64,000 bases of DNA from Arthrobacter sp. ERGS1:01. GTDB lineage: Bacteria > Actinomycetota > Actinomycetes > Actinomycetales > Micrococcaceae. The stretch spans positions 3,224,001 through 3,288,000 of the forward strand of contig NZ_CP012479.1 in assembly GCF_001281315.1 (NCBI RefSeq), given 5' to 3'. The notes under the pieces were generated by a model that was not told where the DNA came from, did not search any database, and saw nothing but the letters and a program-made list of their open reading frames with translations. The position numbers were made by a program, and so were the translations under genes. This document shows positions 19,209-29,202 of the stretch, one piece after another. How positions within the stretch are numbered: the stretch's first letter is position 1; each line of letters starts with the position of its first letter.

Positions 19209-19724
19209 TTAGCGCTTGGAGTACTGCGAAGCCTTACGGGCCTTCTTGAGACCGGCCTTCTTGCGCTCGATGACGCGAGCGTCACGAGTCAGGAAGCCTG
19301 CCTTCTTCAGGGTGGCGCGGTTGTTCTCGACGTCGATCTCGTTCAAGGAACGAGCAACGCCCAGACGCAGGGCACCGGCCTGGCCGGAGGGGCCACCACC
19401 GTGGATGCGGGCGATAACGTCGTAGGCACCATCGAGGTCGAGGATGCGGAACGGGTCGTTAACTTCCTGCTGGTGCAGCTTGTTCGGGAAGTAGTCGGCC
19501 AGTTCGCGACCGTTCACAACCCACTTGCCGGTACCGGGAACGACGCGGACGCGGGCGATTGCCTGCTTGCGACGGCCAACAGCAGCACCGGAAACCGTCA
19601 GGGCCGGGCGCTCCTTCTTGGGAGCTGCATCGGTTGCTGCAGCGCTTTCGCTGGTGTAGCTGGTCAAAACTTCTTCCTCAGCCACGACGGCTTCGGTGTT
19701 CAGCTCTTCAGTATTCTGAGCCAC
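19209..19724 (-). CDS. rpsI: 30S ribosomal protein S9
   Basis: Primary 30S protein whose C-terminal tail reaches the P-site tRNA; the end [12 protein letters not shown] is the invariant SKR tail. The protein has 171 aa, about 40 more than the usual 130, because of an acidic N-terminal extension ([15 protein letters not shown]) before [16 protein letters not shown]. The GTG at 19724 has AAGGAG 5 nt upstream and is preferred over the longer frame. It follows rplM by 37 nt, the conserved L13-S9 pair. Confidence 0.95.
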   Translation of the reverse strand: MAQNTEELNTEAVVAEEEVLTSYTSESAAATDAAPKKERPALTVSGAAVGRRKQAIARVRVVPGTGKWVVNGRELADYFPNKLHQQEVNDPFRILDLDGAYDVIARIHGGGPSGQAGALRLGVARSLNEIDVENNRATLKKAGFLTRDARVIERKKAGLKKARKASQYSKR

Positions 19725-19761
19725 GATTCTCCTTGATAAATATTTGGGTTGGTGGCCAGGA

Positions 19762-20205
19762 CTACTGGGCGACCTGGGTAATTTCGAAGGTCTTGGGCTG
19801 CTGTGCAGCGTGCGGGTGCTCGGCACCGCGGTAGACCTTCAACTTGCCGATCTGCGCTGCTGCCAGCGAAGTCTTCGGGAGCATGCCACGGATGGCCTTC
19901 TCCACTGCACGAACCGGGTTGGTTTCCAGCAGTTCTGCATAGTTCACGCTGGACAGACCGCCCGGGTAACCGGAGTGGCGGTATGCGCGCTTCTGCTCGA
20001 GCTTGGCGCCGGTCAGGGCAACCTTCTCGGCGTTGATGATGATGACGAAATCGCCCATGTCCATGTGGGGAGCGAAGGTCGGCTTGTGCTTTCCACGCAG
20101 CAGTGTTGCGGTCTGGCTGGCAAGACGGCCCAAGACAACGTCGTTGGCATCAATGATGTGCCACTGACGGTTGATATCGCCGGGCTTCGGGGTATACGTA
20201 CGCAC
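19762..20205 (-). CDS. rplM: 50S ribosomal protein L13
   Basis: Early-assembly 50S protein, 147 aa, normal length. [19 protein letters not shown] and VLGRLAS at the N-terminus and HSGYPGGL with AIRGMLPK further on are family signatures. First gene of the rplM-rpsI operon. The 225 bp between it and truA must hold the promoter; no confident -10/-35 pair was identified there. Confidence 0.97.
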   Translation of the reverse strand: MRTYTPKPGDINRQWHIIDANDVVLGRLASQTATLLRGKHKPTFAPHMDMGDFVIIINAEKVALTGAKLEQKRAYRHSGYPGGLSSVNYAELLETNPVRAVEKAIRGMLPKTSLAAAQIGKLKVYRGAEHPHAAQQPKTFEITQVAQ

Positions 20206-20430
20206 GGTTTTTGCCTTCGTTTCTTGTTCTAGGTGGTGTCACAGATGGTTGACACCTGCTATCTATGCGTTTACCGGAACAGAGGTGAGGGCTCTAACAC
20301 CAGTTATCCATACACTTCTCAATCACGCCTGTTGGGTGGCAGTCCTGCAACCGGACCTCCAACGGGCGCGTGGTATCGAGATAGGACACGCACAACGACT
20401 ACCAACGATAGCGTTAAAAAGGGCCCAGGG

Positions 20431-21339
20431 TCAAAGTGGGACGGCGTCGGAGTCCGGAATGAGGCGCCGGGCACGTGTCAGGGTGGCCCGTTCATGCATT
20501 TGTGCGTCGTCCGGGTAGTGGACTTCCTCCAGGATCAGCGGGTGTGGGGCGGCAAGGACCGATTTGGCGTCCCTGACGCCCGCCAGCAGGCGCTGGTGCA
20601 TCCAGTCCGTTTTCTCCCGCCCGTCCCCCACCCGCAGCGCCGCACCCGTCAGCGCCCGGACCATGTTGTGGCAAAACGCGTCGGCCTGGACGTTGATATT
20701 AATCACGTTGTCCGCGCCGCGCTCAAAATCGAGCCGTTGCAGGGTCCGCACGGTGGTGGAGCCTTCGCGCGGCTTGGCGAACGCGGCAAAATCCTGCAGG
20801 CCCAGCAGGGGCTTGGCTGCCTTGTTCATCCGTTCGACGTCGAGGTCGTGTTTGTGCCACAGCGTCACGGCACGCTGGAGCGGGTCCCGGCGCGTGCCGG
20901 CATCGGCAATCCGGTAGCTGTAGCGCCGCCAGAGGGCCGAGAACCGTGCGTCAAAGCCCTCGGGGGCCCGGGATGCGTCCACGATCTCCACACAGCCGTG
21001 CAGCTCCCCCAATACCCGTCCCAGCGCGCCGTTGAGCCGGCGCTTGAGCGAGTGGGCGGGGTCGACGTCGTGCCCGCGGCACAGGCCAAGCCATTCCGAA
21101 TCCAATACGTCCAGGTGGGCGACCTGGCCGCGGGCGTGCACGCCGGCGTCGGTGCGGCCGGCCACGGTGAGCCGGATGGGGCGGCGCAGGATCATGGCCA
21201 GGGCCTCCTCCAACACCCCCTGGACGGTGCGCAGTCCTGGCTGGACGGCCCACCCGCTGAAGAGGCCGCCGTCGTAGGCGATGTCGAGGCGGATCCGCGT
21301 CATGGCGGGGTCCGCGGGGACCTGTTCGGGGTTGTGCAT
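20431..21339 (-). CDS. truA: tRNA pseudouridine(38-40) synthase
   Basis: Isomerises uridines 38-40 in the anticodon stem of many tRNAs; 302 aa. The N-terminal RIRLDIAYDGGLFSGWAVQP and the catalytic-Asp motif TVAGRTDAGVHARGQVAHLD are clear. HNMVRALTGAALRVGDGR is the second conserved block. The start is ambiguous between ATG 21339 and ATG 21303; the longer one matches relatives with a short N-terminal tail, and neither has a strong Shine-Dalgarno. It lies between rplQ (with its own terminator) and rplM, a common actinobacterial position. Confidence 0.93.
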   Translation of the reverse strand: MHNPEQVPADPAMTRIRLDIAYDGGLFSGWAVQPGLRTVQGVLEEALAMILRRPIRLTVAGRTDAGVHARGQVAHLDVLDSEWLGLCRGHDVDPAHSLKRRLNGALGRVLGELHGCVEIVDASRAPEGFDARFSALWRRYSYRIADAGTRRDPLQRAVTLWHKHDLDVERMNKAAKPLLGLQDFAAFAKPREGSTTVRTLQRLDFERGADNVININVQADAFCHNMVRALTGAALRVGDGREKTDWMHQRLLAGVRDAKSVLAAPHPLILEEVHYPDDAQMHERATLTRARRLIPDSDAVPL

Positions 21340-21377
21340 GGCCACAATTCTACGTGGCCAAGAAGGCCCGGGCATGC

Positions 21378-21414
21378 AAAAGGACCCGCCTCCCCTTGCG
21401 GGGTTGCGGGTCCT
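21378..21414 (-). terminator. rplQ intrinsic terminator
   Basis: AGGACCCGC (21381-21389) pairs with GCGGGTCCT (21406-21414), with an additional CCCC/GGGG inner stem. On the minus strand it is followed by TTTTGCATG. Confidence 0.85.
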
Positions 21415-21445
21415 TGCGCGTAAAACTAAAGCTTTCGCTTAGGCC

Positions 21446-21961
21446 TTACTTGGCTTCTTCGGCGGTTGCTTCTTCAACCTCGGCAGCGGCTTCCTCAGCC
21501 ACAACCTCGGTCTCAACAACTTCCTCAACCGGTGCTTCTTCAACCGGGGCAGCCTTGGCGGCGGCAGCGGTTGCTTCCTTCACGACGGCCTGCTTGGCGC
21601 TGACCGGTTCCAGAACGAGCTCGATGACGGCCATGGGGGCGTTGTCGCCCTTGCGGTTGCCAATCTTGGTGATGCGGGTGTAGCCGCCGTCGCGGTTCTC
21701 CACAGCCTTGGCGATGTCGGTGAACAGCTCGTGGACGATGCCCTTGTCGCTGATCAGGCCGAGAACGCGGCGACGCGAAGCCAGGTCCCCACGCTTTGCG
21801 AAAGTTACCAGTCGCTCTGCGTAGGGGCTCAGGCGCTTGGCCTTGGTCAGCGTGGTGGTGATCCGCTTGTGCTCGAACAGAGCAGCAGAAAGGTTCGCGA
21901 GCATCAGGCGCTCGTGAGCCGCTCCGCCTCCGAGGCGGGGACCCTTTGTGGGGGTAGGCAT
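21446..21961 (-). CDS. rplQ: 50S ribosomal protein L17 with acidic tail
   Basis: 50S protein near the polypeptide exit; 171 aa. The core (about 1-118) begins [20 protein letters not shown] and contains [19 protein letters not shown] Glu/Ala/Val-rich tail of about 50 residues ([18 protein letters not shown]) is absent from the 120-aa E. coli form. GAGGAG 7 nt before the ATG at 21961 fixes the start. Last gene of the rpsM-rpsK-rpoA-rplQ (alpha) operon. Confidence 0.96.
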   Translation of the reverse strand: MPTPTKGPRLGGGAAHERLMLANLSAALFEHKRITTTLTKAKRLSPYAERLVTFAKRGDLASRRRVLGLISDKGIVHELFTDIAKAVENRDGGYTRITKIGNRKGDNAPMAVIELVLEPVSAKQAVVKEATAAAAKAAPVEEAPVEEVVETEVVAEEAAAEVEEATAEEAK

Positions 21962-22049
21962 GGTGTTTCTCCTCAAGTGTCAGCCGAACCGCAATCGGTC
22001 ACATCGACTGTGTCCGCTTACGGCCGGCTAAAAATATGGTTGTTCGTCT

Positions 22050-23060
22050 TTAGAGTTCGTCGTCGCCGTAGGCGTCGTCGTTCTCATCAATGGCTGCGGC
22101 ACGGGCGGCCAGATCAAATCCTGGAGGGGAATCCTTCAGGGACAGACCCAGTTCAACCAGCTTTGCCTTTACCTCGTCGATGGACTTCGCACCAAAGTTG
22201 CGGATGTCCATCAGGTCAGCCTCGGAGCGAGCAACGAGTTCACCCACGGAGTGGATACCCTCACGCTTGAGGCAGTTGTAGGAACGGACCGTCAGGTCCA
22301 GGTCCTCGATCGGCAGGGCCATGTCGGCGGCGAGGGCGGCGTCCGTCGGGGACGGGCCGATCTCGATGCCTTCAGCCGCGGTGTTCAGCTCGCGGGCCAG
22401 GCCGAAGAGTTCAACCAGCGTGGTGCCGGCAGAGGCGATGGCATCCCGCGGGGAGATGGCCTGCTTCGTCTCTACGTCGACAATCAGCTTGTCAAAGTCG
22501 GTGCGCTGTTCGACACGGGTGGCCTCCACGCGGAAGGTCACCTTCAGAACGGGAGAGTAGATGGAGTCAACCGGGATACGGCCGATCTCGGAATCCGCGC
22601 TCTTGTTCTGTGCTGCCGAAACATAGCCGCGGCCGCGCTCGATGGTCAGTTCGAGTTCGAACTTGCCCTTCGAGTTCAGCGTGGCAATGTGCATGTCCGG
22701 GTTGTGGAATTCCACACCGGCCGGCGGGGCGATGTCGGCAGCCGTGACGACGCCGGGACCCTGCTTGCGCAGGTAGGCGACGACGGGCTCGTCATGCTCG
22801 CTGGATACGGACAAGCCCTTGATGTTCAGGATGATCTCGGTGACATCTTCCTTCACACCGGGAACCGTGGTGAACTCGTGCAGGACGCCATCCAGGCGAA
22901 TGCTGGTGACAGCAGCGCCGGGGATGGAGGACAGCAGGGTCCGACGGAGGGAGTTTCCCAGGGTGTAGCCGAAGCCGGGCTCCAACGGTTCAATGACGAA
23001 CCGGGACCGGTTTTCGGAAACTACTTCTTCAGAGAGGGTGGGGCGCTGTGCAATGAGCAC
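22050..23060 (-). CDS. rpoA: RNA polymerase alpha subunit
   Basis: 336-aa subunit that nucleates assembly of RNA polymerase. The N-terminal domain (about 1-230) shows [14 protein letters not shown] and [19 protein letters not shown], used for dimer formation. The C-terminal domain (about 245-310) binds UP elements and activators through tandem helix-hairpin-helix segments ([20 protein letters not shown]). An acidic end [11 protein letters not shown] follows. It sits between rpsK and rplQ as expected, except that rpsD is missing from between rpsK and rpoA. Confidence 0.98.
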   Translation of the reverse strand: MLIAQRPTLSEEVVSENRSRFVIEPLEPGFGYTLGNSLRRTLLSSIPGAAVTSIRLDGVLHEFTTVPGVKEDVTEIILNIKGLSVSSEHDEPVVAYLRKQGPGVVTAADIAPPAGVEFHNPDMHIATLNSKGKFELELTIERGRGYVSAAQNKSADSEIGRIPVDSIYSPVLKVTFRVEATRVEQRTDFDKLIVDVETKQAISPRDAIASAGTTLVELFGLARELNTAAEGIEIGPSPTDAALAADMALPIEDLDLTVRSYNCLKREGIHSVGELVARSEADLMDIRNFGAKSIDEVKAKLVELGLSLKDSPPGFDLAARAAAIDENDDAYGDDEL

Positions 23061-23141
23061 TGGGGTTTCCTTTCAGCGAGCATCCGCTATATGACGCAAC
23101 ACAGGTAGTGGAAATGACGGCTGAGGACTTAACGGCGGCGA

Positions 23142-23198
23142 AGTTGGCCCTCCCCGCAACCGACCGGTTGATACCGGGGCATGGGGGGAAGGCCAACT
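23142..23198 (-). promoter_or_regulatory. Inverted repeat between rpsK and rpoA
   Basis: Bases 23142-23155 pair with 23183-23198 with one or two mismatches, enclosing a 27-nt loop that has its own ACCGACCGGT palindrome. There is no T-run. It occupies the place where rpsD normally lies; it may be a processing or attenuation site, which is inference. Confidence 0.4.
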
Positions 23199-23215
23199 AA
23201 CGCAGCATGAAGTCC

Positions 23216-23617
23216 TTAGACGCGACGGCGCTTGGGCGGACGGCAGCCGTTGTGGGCGCTGGGGGTGACATCCTGAATGGAGCCAACCTCAAGACCAGCA
23301 GCCTGCAGCGAACGGATAGCCGTTTCGCGGCCCGAGCCCGGACCCTTTACAAAAACGTCAACCTTGCGCAGGCCGTGCTCCTGTGCGCGCTTGGCAGCTG
23401 CTTCAGCAGCCATCTGTGCGGCGTACGGAGTCGACTTGCGTGAGCCCTTGAAGCCAACCTCGCCGGCCGAGGCCCACGAGATGACGGCACCGTTCGGATC
23501 CGTGATGGAAACGATGGTGTTGTTAAAGGTGCTCTTGATGTGCGCCTGGCCCAGCGCAATATTCTTTTTATCCTTGCGACGCGGCTTACGAACCGCTCCA
23601 CGAGTCTTTGGGGGCAT
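23216..23617 (-). CDS. rpsK: 30S ribosomal protein S11
   Basis: 30S platform protein contacting mRNA near the E site; 133 aa, normal length. Signatures include [39 protein letters not shown] and the C-terminal [16 protein letters not shown]. It is followed by rpoA after 155 bp instead of by rpsD. Confidence 0.97.
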   Translation of the reverse strand: MPPKTRGAVRKPRRKDKKNIALGQAHIKSTFNNTIVSITDPNGAVISWASAGEVGFKGSRKSTPYAAQMAAEAAAKRAQEHGLRKVDVFVKGPGSGRETAIRSLQAAGLEVGSIQDVTPSAHNGCRPPKRRRV

Positions 23618-23664
23618 TTTATTCTCCTACGAAAGTTTATTGAGGGGACGGCTAACGCTGAAAA

Positions 23665-24042
23665 TCAGCGGCCGGCCTTCTTCTTGCCTGCGACGGTGCG
23701 CTTCGGGCCCTTGCGGGTACGAGCGTTGGTCTTCGTGCGCTGGCCGTGCACGGGCATGCCGCGACGGTGGCGGATACCCTGGTAGCTGCCAATTTCAACC
23801 TTGCGGCGGATATCGGCTGCAACCTCGCGGCGAAGGTCACCCTCAACCTTGTAGTTACCCTCGATGTTGTCACGCAGCTGAACGAGTTCAGCGTCGGTCA
23901 AGTCCTTGACGCGGACGTCCGGGGAGATCCCCGTGTCGGCGAGAACTTTCTTTGCACGGGTCTTGCCCACGCCGTAGATGTATGTAAGCGCTACTTCCAA
24001 CCGCTTTTCGCGGGGAAGGTCTACGCCAGCGAGACGTGCCAT
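23665..24042 (-). CDS. rpsM: 30S ribosomal protein S13
   Basis: 30S head protein that bridges to the 50S subunit and the P-site tRNA; 125 aa. [35 protein letters not shown] (helix-hairpin-helix) and the basic tail [18 protein letters not shown] are conserved. It opens the alpha-operon block after rpmJ. Confidence 0.97.
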   Translation of the reverse strand: MARLAGVDLPREKRLEVALTYIYGVGKTRAKKVLADTGISPDVRVKDLTDAELVQLRDNIEGNYKVEGDLRREVAADIRRKVEIGSYQGIRHRRGMPVHGQRTKTNARTRKGPKRTVAGKKKAGR

Positions 24043-24231
24043 AGTGGCTGCTCCTTGTGTAAACCGGAGGTCGTAGACAGTACACCCGCATAATTCACAA
24101 TGCGGCCCCGGCCTCCGACCGGGGGTCCGTTGGCCGGTTGCGGAACATTCCGCCTTCGACCAACTTGTGCTGCCTTATTTATATGTACTTACGTGAGCGG
24201 CTGCCCGGGTATTTCCTCAAGGAAGAGGAAA

Positions 24232-24345
24232 TTAGCCCTGGCGCTGCTTGTGGCGCGGGTTCTCGCAGATCACCATGACTCGACCGTTACGGCGAATCAC
24301 CTTGCACTTGTCGCAGATCTGCTTGACGCTCGGCTTGACCTTCAT
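24232..24345 (-). CDS. rpmJ: 50S ribosomal protein L36 (zinc form)
   Basis: The smallest 50S protein, 37 aa: it begins [14 protein letters not shown] and ends NPRHKQRQG before TAA at 24232-24234. The zinc ribbon is intact, with CDKC, one further Cys (VICENP) and His (RHK), so this is the C+ type that loses out to a Cys-less copy under zinc starvation in some genomes. It lies between infA and rpsM as usual. Confidence 0.95.
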   Translation of the reverse strand: MKVKPSVKQICDKCKVIRRNGRVMVICENPRHKQRQG

Positions 24346-24374
24346 GGCATTCCTTTGCGTGATTGCAGTTGTAG

Positions 24375-24596
24375 TTATTTGTAGCGGTAGACGATACGAC
24401 CACGGGTGAGGTCGTAAGGGCTCAGCTCCACCACAACTCGGTCCTCAGGAAGGATACGAATGTAGTGCTGGCGCATTTTTCCTGAGATATGGGCAAGAAC
24501 GATGTGCTTGTTCGTCAGCTCAACACGAAACATCGCGTTGGGCAGCGCTTCAGTCACAACGCCCTCGATCTCAATGACCCCGTCTTTCTTGGCCAT
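24375..24596 (-). CDS. infA: Translation initiation factor IF-1
   Basis: 73-aa OB-fold factor that occupies the A site of the 30S during initiation. [20 protein letters not shown] and the C-terminal [14 protein letters not shown] are diagnostic. First gene of the infA-rpmJ-rpsM group. The 233 bp upstream (24597-24829), before the P1 peptidase end, hold its promoter; map, the usual upstream neighbour, is 5.5 kb away because the ugp/P1 genes intervene. Confidence 0.98.
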   Translation of the reverse strand: MAKKDGVIEIEGVVTEALPNAMFRVELTNKHIVLAHISGKMRQHYIRILPEDRVVVELSPYDLTRGRIVYRYK

Positions 24597-24829
24597 ATCC
24601 TCCGCTAACTTTGTTGCGCCAACCCTGTTTGGCCCGGATTGGACACAGCAGGACTGGCTTTGGATTTACTACTCATTTGTTGCTCGTCCGAATGCACCGA
24701 CACCATCCCCCGTTCGCACAGGACCAGCGCGGCGCGCCCTGGATTACTCCGGGCACAGACAACCAACAACCAACTCTACGGCATAGTGGCAAATATGTTA
24801 AATTGACCCACTGTGCGTCAACTGTGGCT

Positions 24830-25774
24830 TTAAGCCGGTCCGGAGGGGAACGGTTGCCAGGAGCCGGCCGGCGTTTCCACCGCTGTGGCGCGGGCCACCC
24901 CGTCAAGGATCGCCAGGCGCACGGCCTCGGCGGCGGCACTTTGGAGTTCGATCATGGCCGCGACGGGCACCAGGGGGTGGGGCACCAAGGGAACCTGGCA
25001 GGTGGCGAGGGTGAAGATGGTGTCGCCGTCGGCGAGGGTATGGACGGGGTTCAGTGCCCGGGCCATGCCGGCATGGGCGGCCGTGGCGGTGCGTTTGGCT
25101 TCGGCAACGGTCAGGACGGCGTTGGTCGCCACCACCACCAGCGTCGTGTTCAGGCCGGTTCCCGGCTCGGGCGCCCGGGTGCCCGGCTGCCAGGGGATGC
25201 CCGCGGCGTTGACGACAGCCAACGCACCAACCACGACGGCGGCGTTGTCGCCGCCCAGCCGGACCGCCGCGGTGCCGAGGCCGCCCTTGAACCTACCCGA
25301 CCCCAGGGCCGCGCCGGTGCCGGCTCCCACGGTGCCGCGGTCGACGTCGGCCCCTTCCGCCGAGCCGGCCGCGTCCAGGGCGGCTTCGTAGCCCATGTCC
25401 GGGCCGGGGCGGGCGGCAAAGTCGCCGCCGCGGCCCAGATCGAAGATGGCTGCCGCGGGCACTATCGGCACCACGCCGCCGGGGACGGGGAAGCCGCGCC
25501 CGTTCTCCTCGCACCAGCGCTGCACTCCCCCTGCGGCGGCCAGGCCGTATGCGCTGCCGCCCGTCAGCACCACGGCGTCGACGGTGGAAACCATGGTGGT
25601 GGGGTCCAGGGCGTCGGTTTCGTGCGTGCCGGGGCCCCCGCCCCGGACGTCGACGGAACCGATGGTGCCGGCGGGCGGCAGGACCACGGTGACGCCCGTG
25701 AGCCAGCCGTCCCCCTGGCGTTGCGCCTGCCCCACGCGGATACCGGGCACATCTGTGATCGAACTGCTGGTCAT
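24830..25774 (-). CDS. P1 family peptidase (DmpA/L-aminopeptidase-D-esterase type)
   Basis: A 314-aa N-terminal-nucleophile-type hydrolase of family S58, which matures by self-cleavage before a Thr or Ser; the likely cleavage site is in GTVGAGTGAALGSGRF. ITDVPGIRVGQAQR, VDVRGGGPGTHETDAL and VDAVVLTGGSAYGLAAAGGV are conserved. Start: ATG 25774 with AAGGA 8 nt upstream, rather than the longer frame from 25840. The known substrates of relatives are beta-peptides and D- or L-amino acid amides, so the real substrate here is unknown. It follows ugpB in the same direction with an 86-bp gap, so it may be the tail of that operon. Confidence 0.88.
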   Translation of the reverse strand: MTSSSITDVPGIRVGQAQRQGDGWLTGVTVVLPPAGTIGSVDVRGGGPGTHETDALDPTTMVSTVDAVVLTGGSAYGLAAAGGVQRWCEENGRGFPVPGGVVPIVPAAAIFDLGRGGDFAARPGPDMGYEAALDAAGSAEGADVDRGTVGAGTGAALGSGRFKGGLGTAAVRLGGDNAAVVVGALAVVNAAGIPWQPGTRAPEPGTGLNTTLVVVATNAVLTVAEAKRTATAAHAGMARALNPVHTLADGDTIFTLATCQVPLVPHPLVPVAAMIELQSAAAEAVRLAILDGVARATAVETPAGSWQPFPSGPA

Positions 25775-25860
25775 GGCATGTCCTTCGGACGGTTCTTGAG
25801 GTGGTGCCGTCGTGACCATGCTAGGACCAAACAGGGACAAATGCGCCCGGCCGCCGCGGA

Positions 25861-27237
25861 TTAGCTCTTCAGCTTGGGCTTGACGGTCTTCTCGTAGATG
25901 CCCTCCAGCTTGTCCTGAAGCGCACCGAGTGTCGTGGCGACGTCGGCCTTTTCATTCATGATCTTGGCCGCCGCGTTCGCCATCTCCAGGTCGGCGCCGG
26001 GCAGGAACACCCGGCCGTAGTCCTGGCTGCGGGTCACGCCCAGCTGGTCCAGGGCCACCTTGATCTGCGGCGTCTTGGCCAACACGTCCGTCATGTCGGC
26101 ATCCGTGCGGACGGGCATGTAGCCCGTGGCGGCGGAGAACCGGGCCGTGTTGGCGGCGTTGGTGACGAAGGAGACGAACTTTGCGGCCGCCAGCTGGCGT
26201 TCCGGTGAGGTTTTGGCCGCGATGACCAGGCCGGCACCGCCCGTGGGGCAGACAGGGGACGCGGATACGGCCCCGCCGGGCAGGAAGCCGACGCCAATGT
26301 TCATGCCGGCCGTCTTGGCGGCCGCGAGGGTGCCCACCAGGTCGCCCGTGGAGCTGACGGTTGCGCTGACGGCACCGGCGGTCATGTCGGAGACCGCATC
26401 CTTGGAGGAGACCCCGGCCCAGCCGTCCTTCACGATGGTGTCCTGGACCCATTGGAGGGCCTTGACGGACTCCGCGGAGTTGGCGGTCATGGTCCATTCC
26501 TTCGACCATCCGCCGCCCTGGCCCCAGAGCACATTCTGCAGCGTCCACCCGGCGTAACCGGCCAGGGCGGGGTACTGGTAGGCGTGCTGGTAGCCGGACT
26601 TCTTGGCGTTGGCGGCCTGGATCTTGGGCGCCCACGTGGCGAACTCGTCCCAGGTGGTGGGTGCGCGGTCCGGCAGGCCGGCAGCCTTGAAGTGGTCCTT
26701 GTTGTAGTAGAACAGCGGGGTGGACCTGGCGAAGGGCACGGCCCAGTGCTTTTGCGCGTACTTGTAGTCGCCGAACAAGGTGGTGTTGAACTTCTCGGTC
26801 TTATCCCCCACGGCGGCCAGGAGCTCATCGAGAGGCATCACGGTGTCCGCGATGGCGTAACGGAACCACCAGACATCGGAGGCCACAACGACGTCGGGCA
26901 CGTTGGAGCCTGCCTGGGACGTCTGGAACTTCTGCGCCACTTCCTCATAGTTGGCGCCACCCGTGACCAGATCAACCTTGATGCCGGGGTTGGCGGCCTC
27001 GAAGTCCTTGATCAGCGCGGCCTCGATGTCGGCGGACTGCCCCGGGTGGCTGGACATGAACGTGATCCTGGCGGCCGGGGTCACCTTGGACCAGTCGGTG
27101 ATCGAGGCCTTGGCGGCGGTGCCCGCCGTGTTGGGTCCGCCGCAGGCAGCCAATGCCGCCGCGCCCAGTCCGATCCCCGTGACCGTGAGGAAGTTCCTGC
27201 GGTTCATTGCTCGTGACATGGTGATGTTCTCTTTCAT
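25861..27237 (-). CDS. ugpB: Glycerol-3-phosphate/glycerophosphodiester-binding lipoprotein (UgpB-like)
   Basis: A 458-aa family-1 solute-binding protein. The N-terminus has a twin-arginine motif NRRNFLTVTG followed by a lipobox LAAC, so it is a likely Tat-exported lipoprotein. ITFMSSHPGQSADIEAALI and PDVVVASDVWWFRY resemble UgpB. The presence of a glycerophosphodiester phosphodiesterase and two permeases in the same operon supports uptake of sn-glycerol 3-phosphate or its diesters; a sugar ligand cannot be excluded. Start ATG 27237 has AAGGA about 9 nt upstream; ATG 27219 is an alternative. It is the last transporter gene, whereas the binding protein usually comes first. Confidence 0.85.
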   Translation of the reverse strand: MKENITMSRAMNRRNFLTVTGIGLGAAALAACGGPNTAGTAAKASITDWSKVTPAARITFMSSHPGQSADIEAALIKDFEAANPGIKVDLVTGGANYEEVAQKFQTSQAGSNVPDVVVASDVWWFRYAIADTVMPLDELLAAVGDKTEKFNTTLFGDYKYAQKHWAVPFARSTPLFYYNKDHFKAAGLPDRAPTTWDEFATWAPKIQAANAKKSGYQHAYQYPALAGYAGWTLQNVLWGQGGGWSKEWTMTANSAESVKALQWVQDTIVKDGWAGVSSKDAVSDMTAGAVSATVSSTGDLVGTLAAAKTAGMNIGVGFLPGGAVSASPVCPTGGAGLVIAAKTSPERQLAAAKFVSFVTNAANTARFSAATGYMPVRTDADMTDVLAKTPQIKVALDQLGVTRSQDYGRVFLPGADLEMANAAAKIMNEKADVATTLGALQDKLEGIYEKTVKPKLKS

Positions 27238-27274
27238 CTGGTTCGTTCCTTGTGGGTGTGAGGTGATGAGTTGG

Positions 27275-28237
27275 TTATCCGGTGACGGAGCCCTGGGTGA
27301 GGCCGTCGACGATGAAGCGTTGAAGGGCGGCGAAGATGAGCAGGATCGGGACGATTACGATGACGGCGCCCGCCATGAGCACGCCCCACGCCTGTGCCGT
27401 GGAGTCGCTGTTGGCGAGGAGGGTCAGGCCCACCGGGAGGGTCATCATCTCCGGCTTGTCCGTGACGATGAGCGGCCAGATGTAGTCGTTCCACTCCCCC
27501 ACCACCGTCACGAGCGCCACCGTGGCGATGCTGGGCCCGGAGATGGGGACCACCACCTGCCACAGCCGGCGCAAGTGCCCGGCCCCGTCGATTTCGGCCG
27601 CTTCCAGGATCGACGCCGGCAGGGTCAGGAAGTGCTGGCGCAGCAGGAACGTGCCAAATGCCGTGCCAAGCCCCGGCAGGATGATGCCCCAGTAGGTGTT
27701 CAGGCCGTCCAGGCCGGCGATGAACAGGTAGTTGGGCAGCACCGAGACCTGCGGCGGCACCATGAGTGCCACCAGGATGGCCAGGAAGATCACGCGTTTG
27801 AACGGGAAGCTGACAAAGACCAGGGCGTAAGCGGTCAGGATCGCCAGGACGCACTTGATCGTGGAGCCGACCACGGTGACGATGACGCTGTTGAGGAAGA
27901 ACCTGGCGAAGGGCACCGTGGTCGCCGCAAGCCCGTAGTTTTCCAGGGTCGGGTTGCGCGGCAGCACCGTCAGGTCCGTCGTGATGATTTCCCCGGGTCC
28001 CTTGAGCGAGGACAGCACCATCCAGGCCAGCGGGGCCACCACCACGAGCGTTGCCAGGATCAGCGGCAGGTAGCTGGTGGCGATGGTGCGGGAGAGGTTC
28101 CCCGGGGACAGCGGATGGTTCCGGCGCCGTGGCGCGGGGTGGCCCTTACCGGCCCGGCCCGTGCCGGCCTGCGCCGTGTTGGCGCGCCCCGCCTTGGCTT
28201 GGGCAGTGGTGGCGGCAGTGGCGGTCTTGGTGCTCAT
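27275..28237 (-). CDS. ugpE: ABC transporter permease, UgpE-like
   Basis: A 320-aa permease with an Ala/Thr/Gly/Arg-rich cytoplasmic N-terminus of about 50 residues, then six membrane segments. The EAA loop reads ILEAAEIDGAGHLRRLWQVV and the C-terminal ALQRFIVDGLTQGSVTG is typical of UgpE/MalG. Its ATG overlaps the ugpA stop (ATGA, 28234-28237), which sets the start well inside a longer open frame. Confidence 0.9.
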   Translation of the reverse strand: MSTKTATAATTAQAKAGRANTAQAGTGRAGKGHPAPRRRNHPLSPGNLSRTIATSYLPLILATLVVVAPLAWMVLSSLKGPGEIITTDLTVLPRNPTLENYGLAATTVPFARFFLNSVIVTVVGSTIKCVLAILTAYALVFVSFPFKRVIFLAILVALMVPPQVSVLPNYLFIAGLDGLNTYWGIILPGLGTAFGTFLLRQHFLTLPASILEAAEIDGAGHLRRLWQVVVPISGPSIATVALVTVVGEWNDYIWPLIVTDKPEMMTLPVGLTLLANSDSTAQAWGVLMAGAVIVIVPILLIFAALQRFIVDGLTQGSVTG

Positions 28238-29202
28238 GCGTAGTGCACCTTTCGTTCGACGAACCGCAGTTGCAGCCCCGTCATGATCAGCAACAGCACG
28301 AACAGCACCACGGAGATGGCCGCCGAGTAGCCGGCCCGGTTGTAGGCGCCGAACGCCTGCAGGTAGGCCTCGAAGATCAGCGTGCCGGTGCCGTTGCCGG
28401 TGGGCGTCATGATCTTGATGATGTCGAAGGCCTGCAGGGAGCCCAGCAGCGTGGTGATGAGCAGGAAGAAGGTGGTGGGTGATAGCAACGGGAACGTCAC
28501 CGAGCGGAACCGCCGGAACGGGCCGGCGCCGTCGAGCGCGGCGGCCTCCATGACGTCCTGGGGCATCGACTGCAGGCCGGCAAGATAGACCACGGCGCAG
28601 TAGCCCAGGTTCTTCCACACGTACACGATGATGACCATGACGAGTGAGAGCTTGGGGTCGTTGATCCACTGCGGGCTGGCCATGCCGATTCCGCGGAGCA
28701 CCCAGGAAAGCACCCCGTAGACGGGATCGAAGATGAACAGCCAGACCATGCCCACGCCCACGCCGGAAAGCACATAGGGGGCAAACACCGCGGAGCGGGC
28801 CAGGGTGCGCCCGGGCACCTTCTGATTCAGTGCCACGGCCACGAGCATCCCCAGGAGCATGGACCCGCCCACGGTGGCCACCGTGAAGACCGCCGTGGCG
28901 CCCAGCACGGCCGGGGCATCCGCCGAGGTGAAGAATTCAAGGTAGTTGCCCAGCCCCACCACTGTGGCGTCCGCGGATCCCAGCGTCCAATCCAGGGTGG
29001 AGTAGTACATGTTCGCGATCAGCGGCCGGTAGGTGAAGAACGCGATCAGCAACAGGTTGGGCAGGGCCAGGGCGAGGAACACCCACGCGTCGCGGCGCGC
29101 CCTCGGCGAAAGGGCCCCTTTCCTGCGGTTTGCGGGCGTTCCCGGGGTGCCGGCGTACGGCGCGCGTCGGGTGCCTCGCGGGGCTCCTTGCAAGGTGGCC
29201 AT
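28234..29202 (-). CDS. ugpA: ABC transporter permease, UgpA-like
   Basis: A 322-aa permease with a basic N-terminus and about six membrane segments. The EAA loop reads VMEAAALDGAGPFRRFRSVT and an expanded periplasmic loop lies around residues 65-85. It starts directly after the ugpQ stop (TAG then ATG with no gap) and overlaps ugpE. No UgpC-type ATPase is present in the window. Confidence 0.9.
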   Translation of the reverse strand: MATLQGAPRGTRRAPYAGTPGTPANRRKGALSPRARRDAWVFLALALPNLLLIAFFTYRPLIANMYYSTLDWTLGSADATVVGLGNYLEFFTSADAPAVLGATAVFTVATVGGSMLLGMLVAVALNQKVPGRTLARSAVFAPYVLSGVGVGMVWLFIFDPVYGVLSWVLRGIGMASPQWINDPKLSLVMVIIVYVWKNLGYCAVVYLAGLQSMPQDVMEAAALDGAGPFRRFRSVTFPLLSPTTFFLLITTLLGSLQAFDIIKIMTPTGNGTGTLIFEAYLQAFGAYNRAGYSAAISVVLFVLLLIMTGLQLRFVERKVHYA

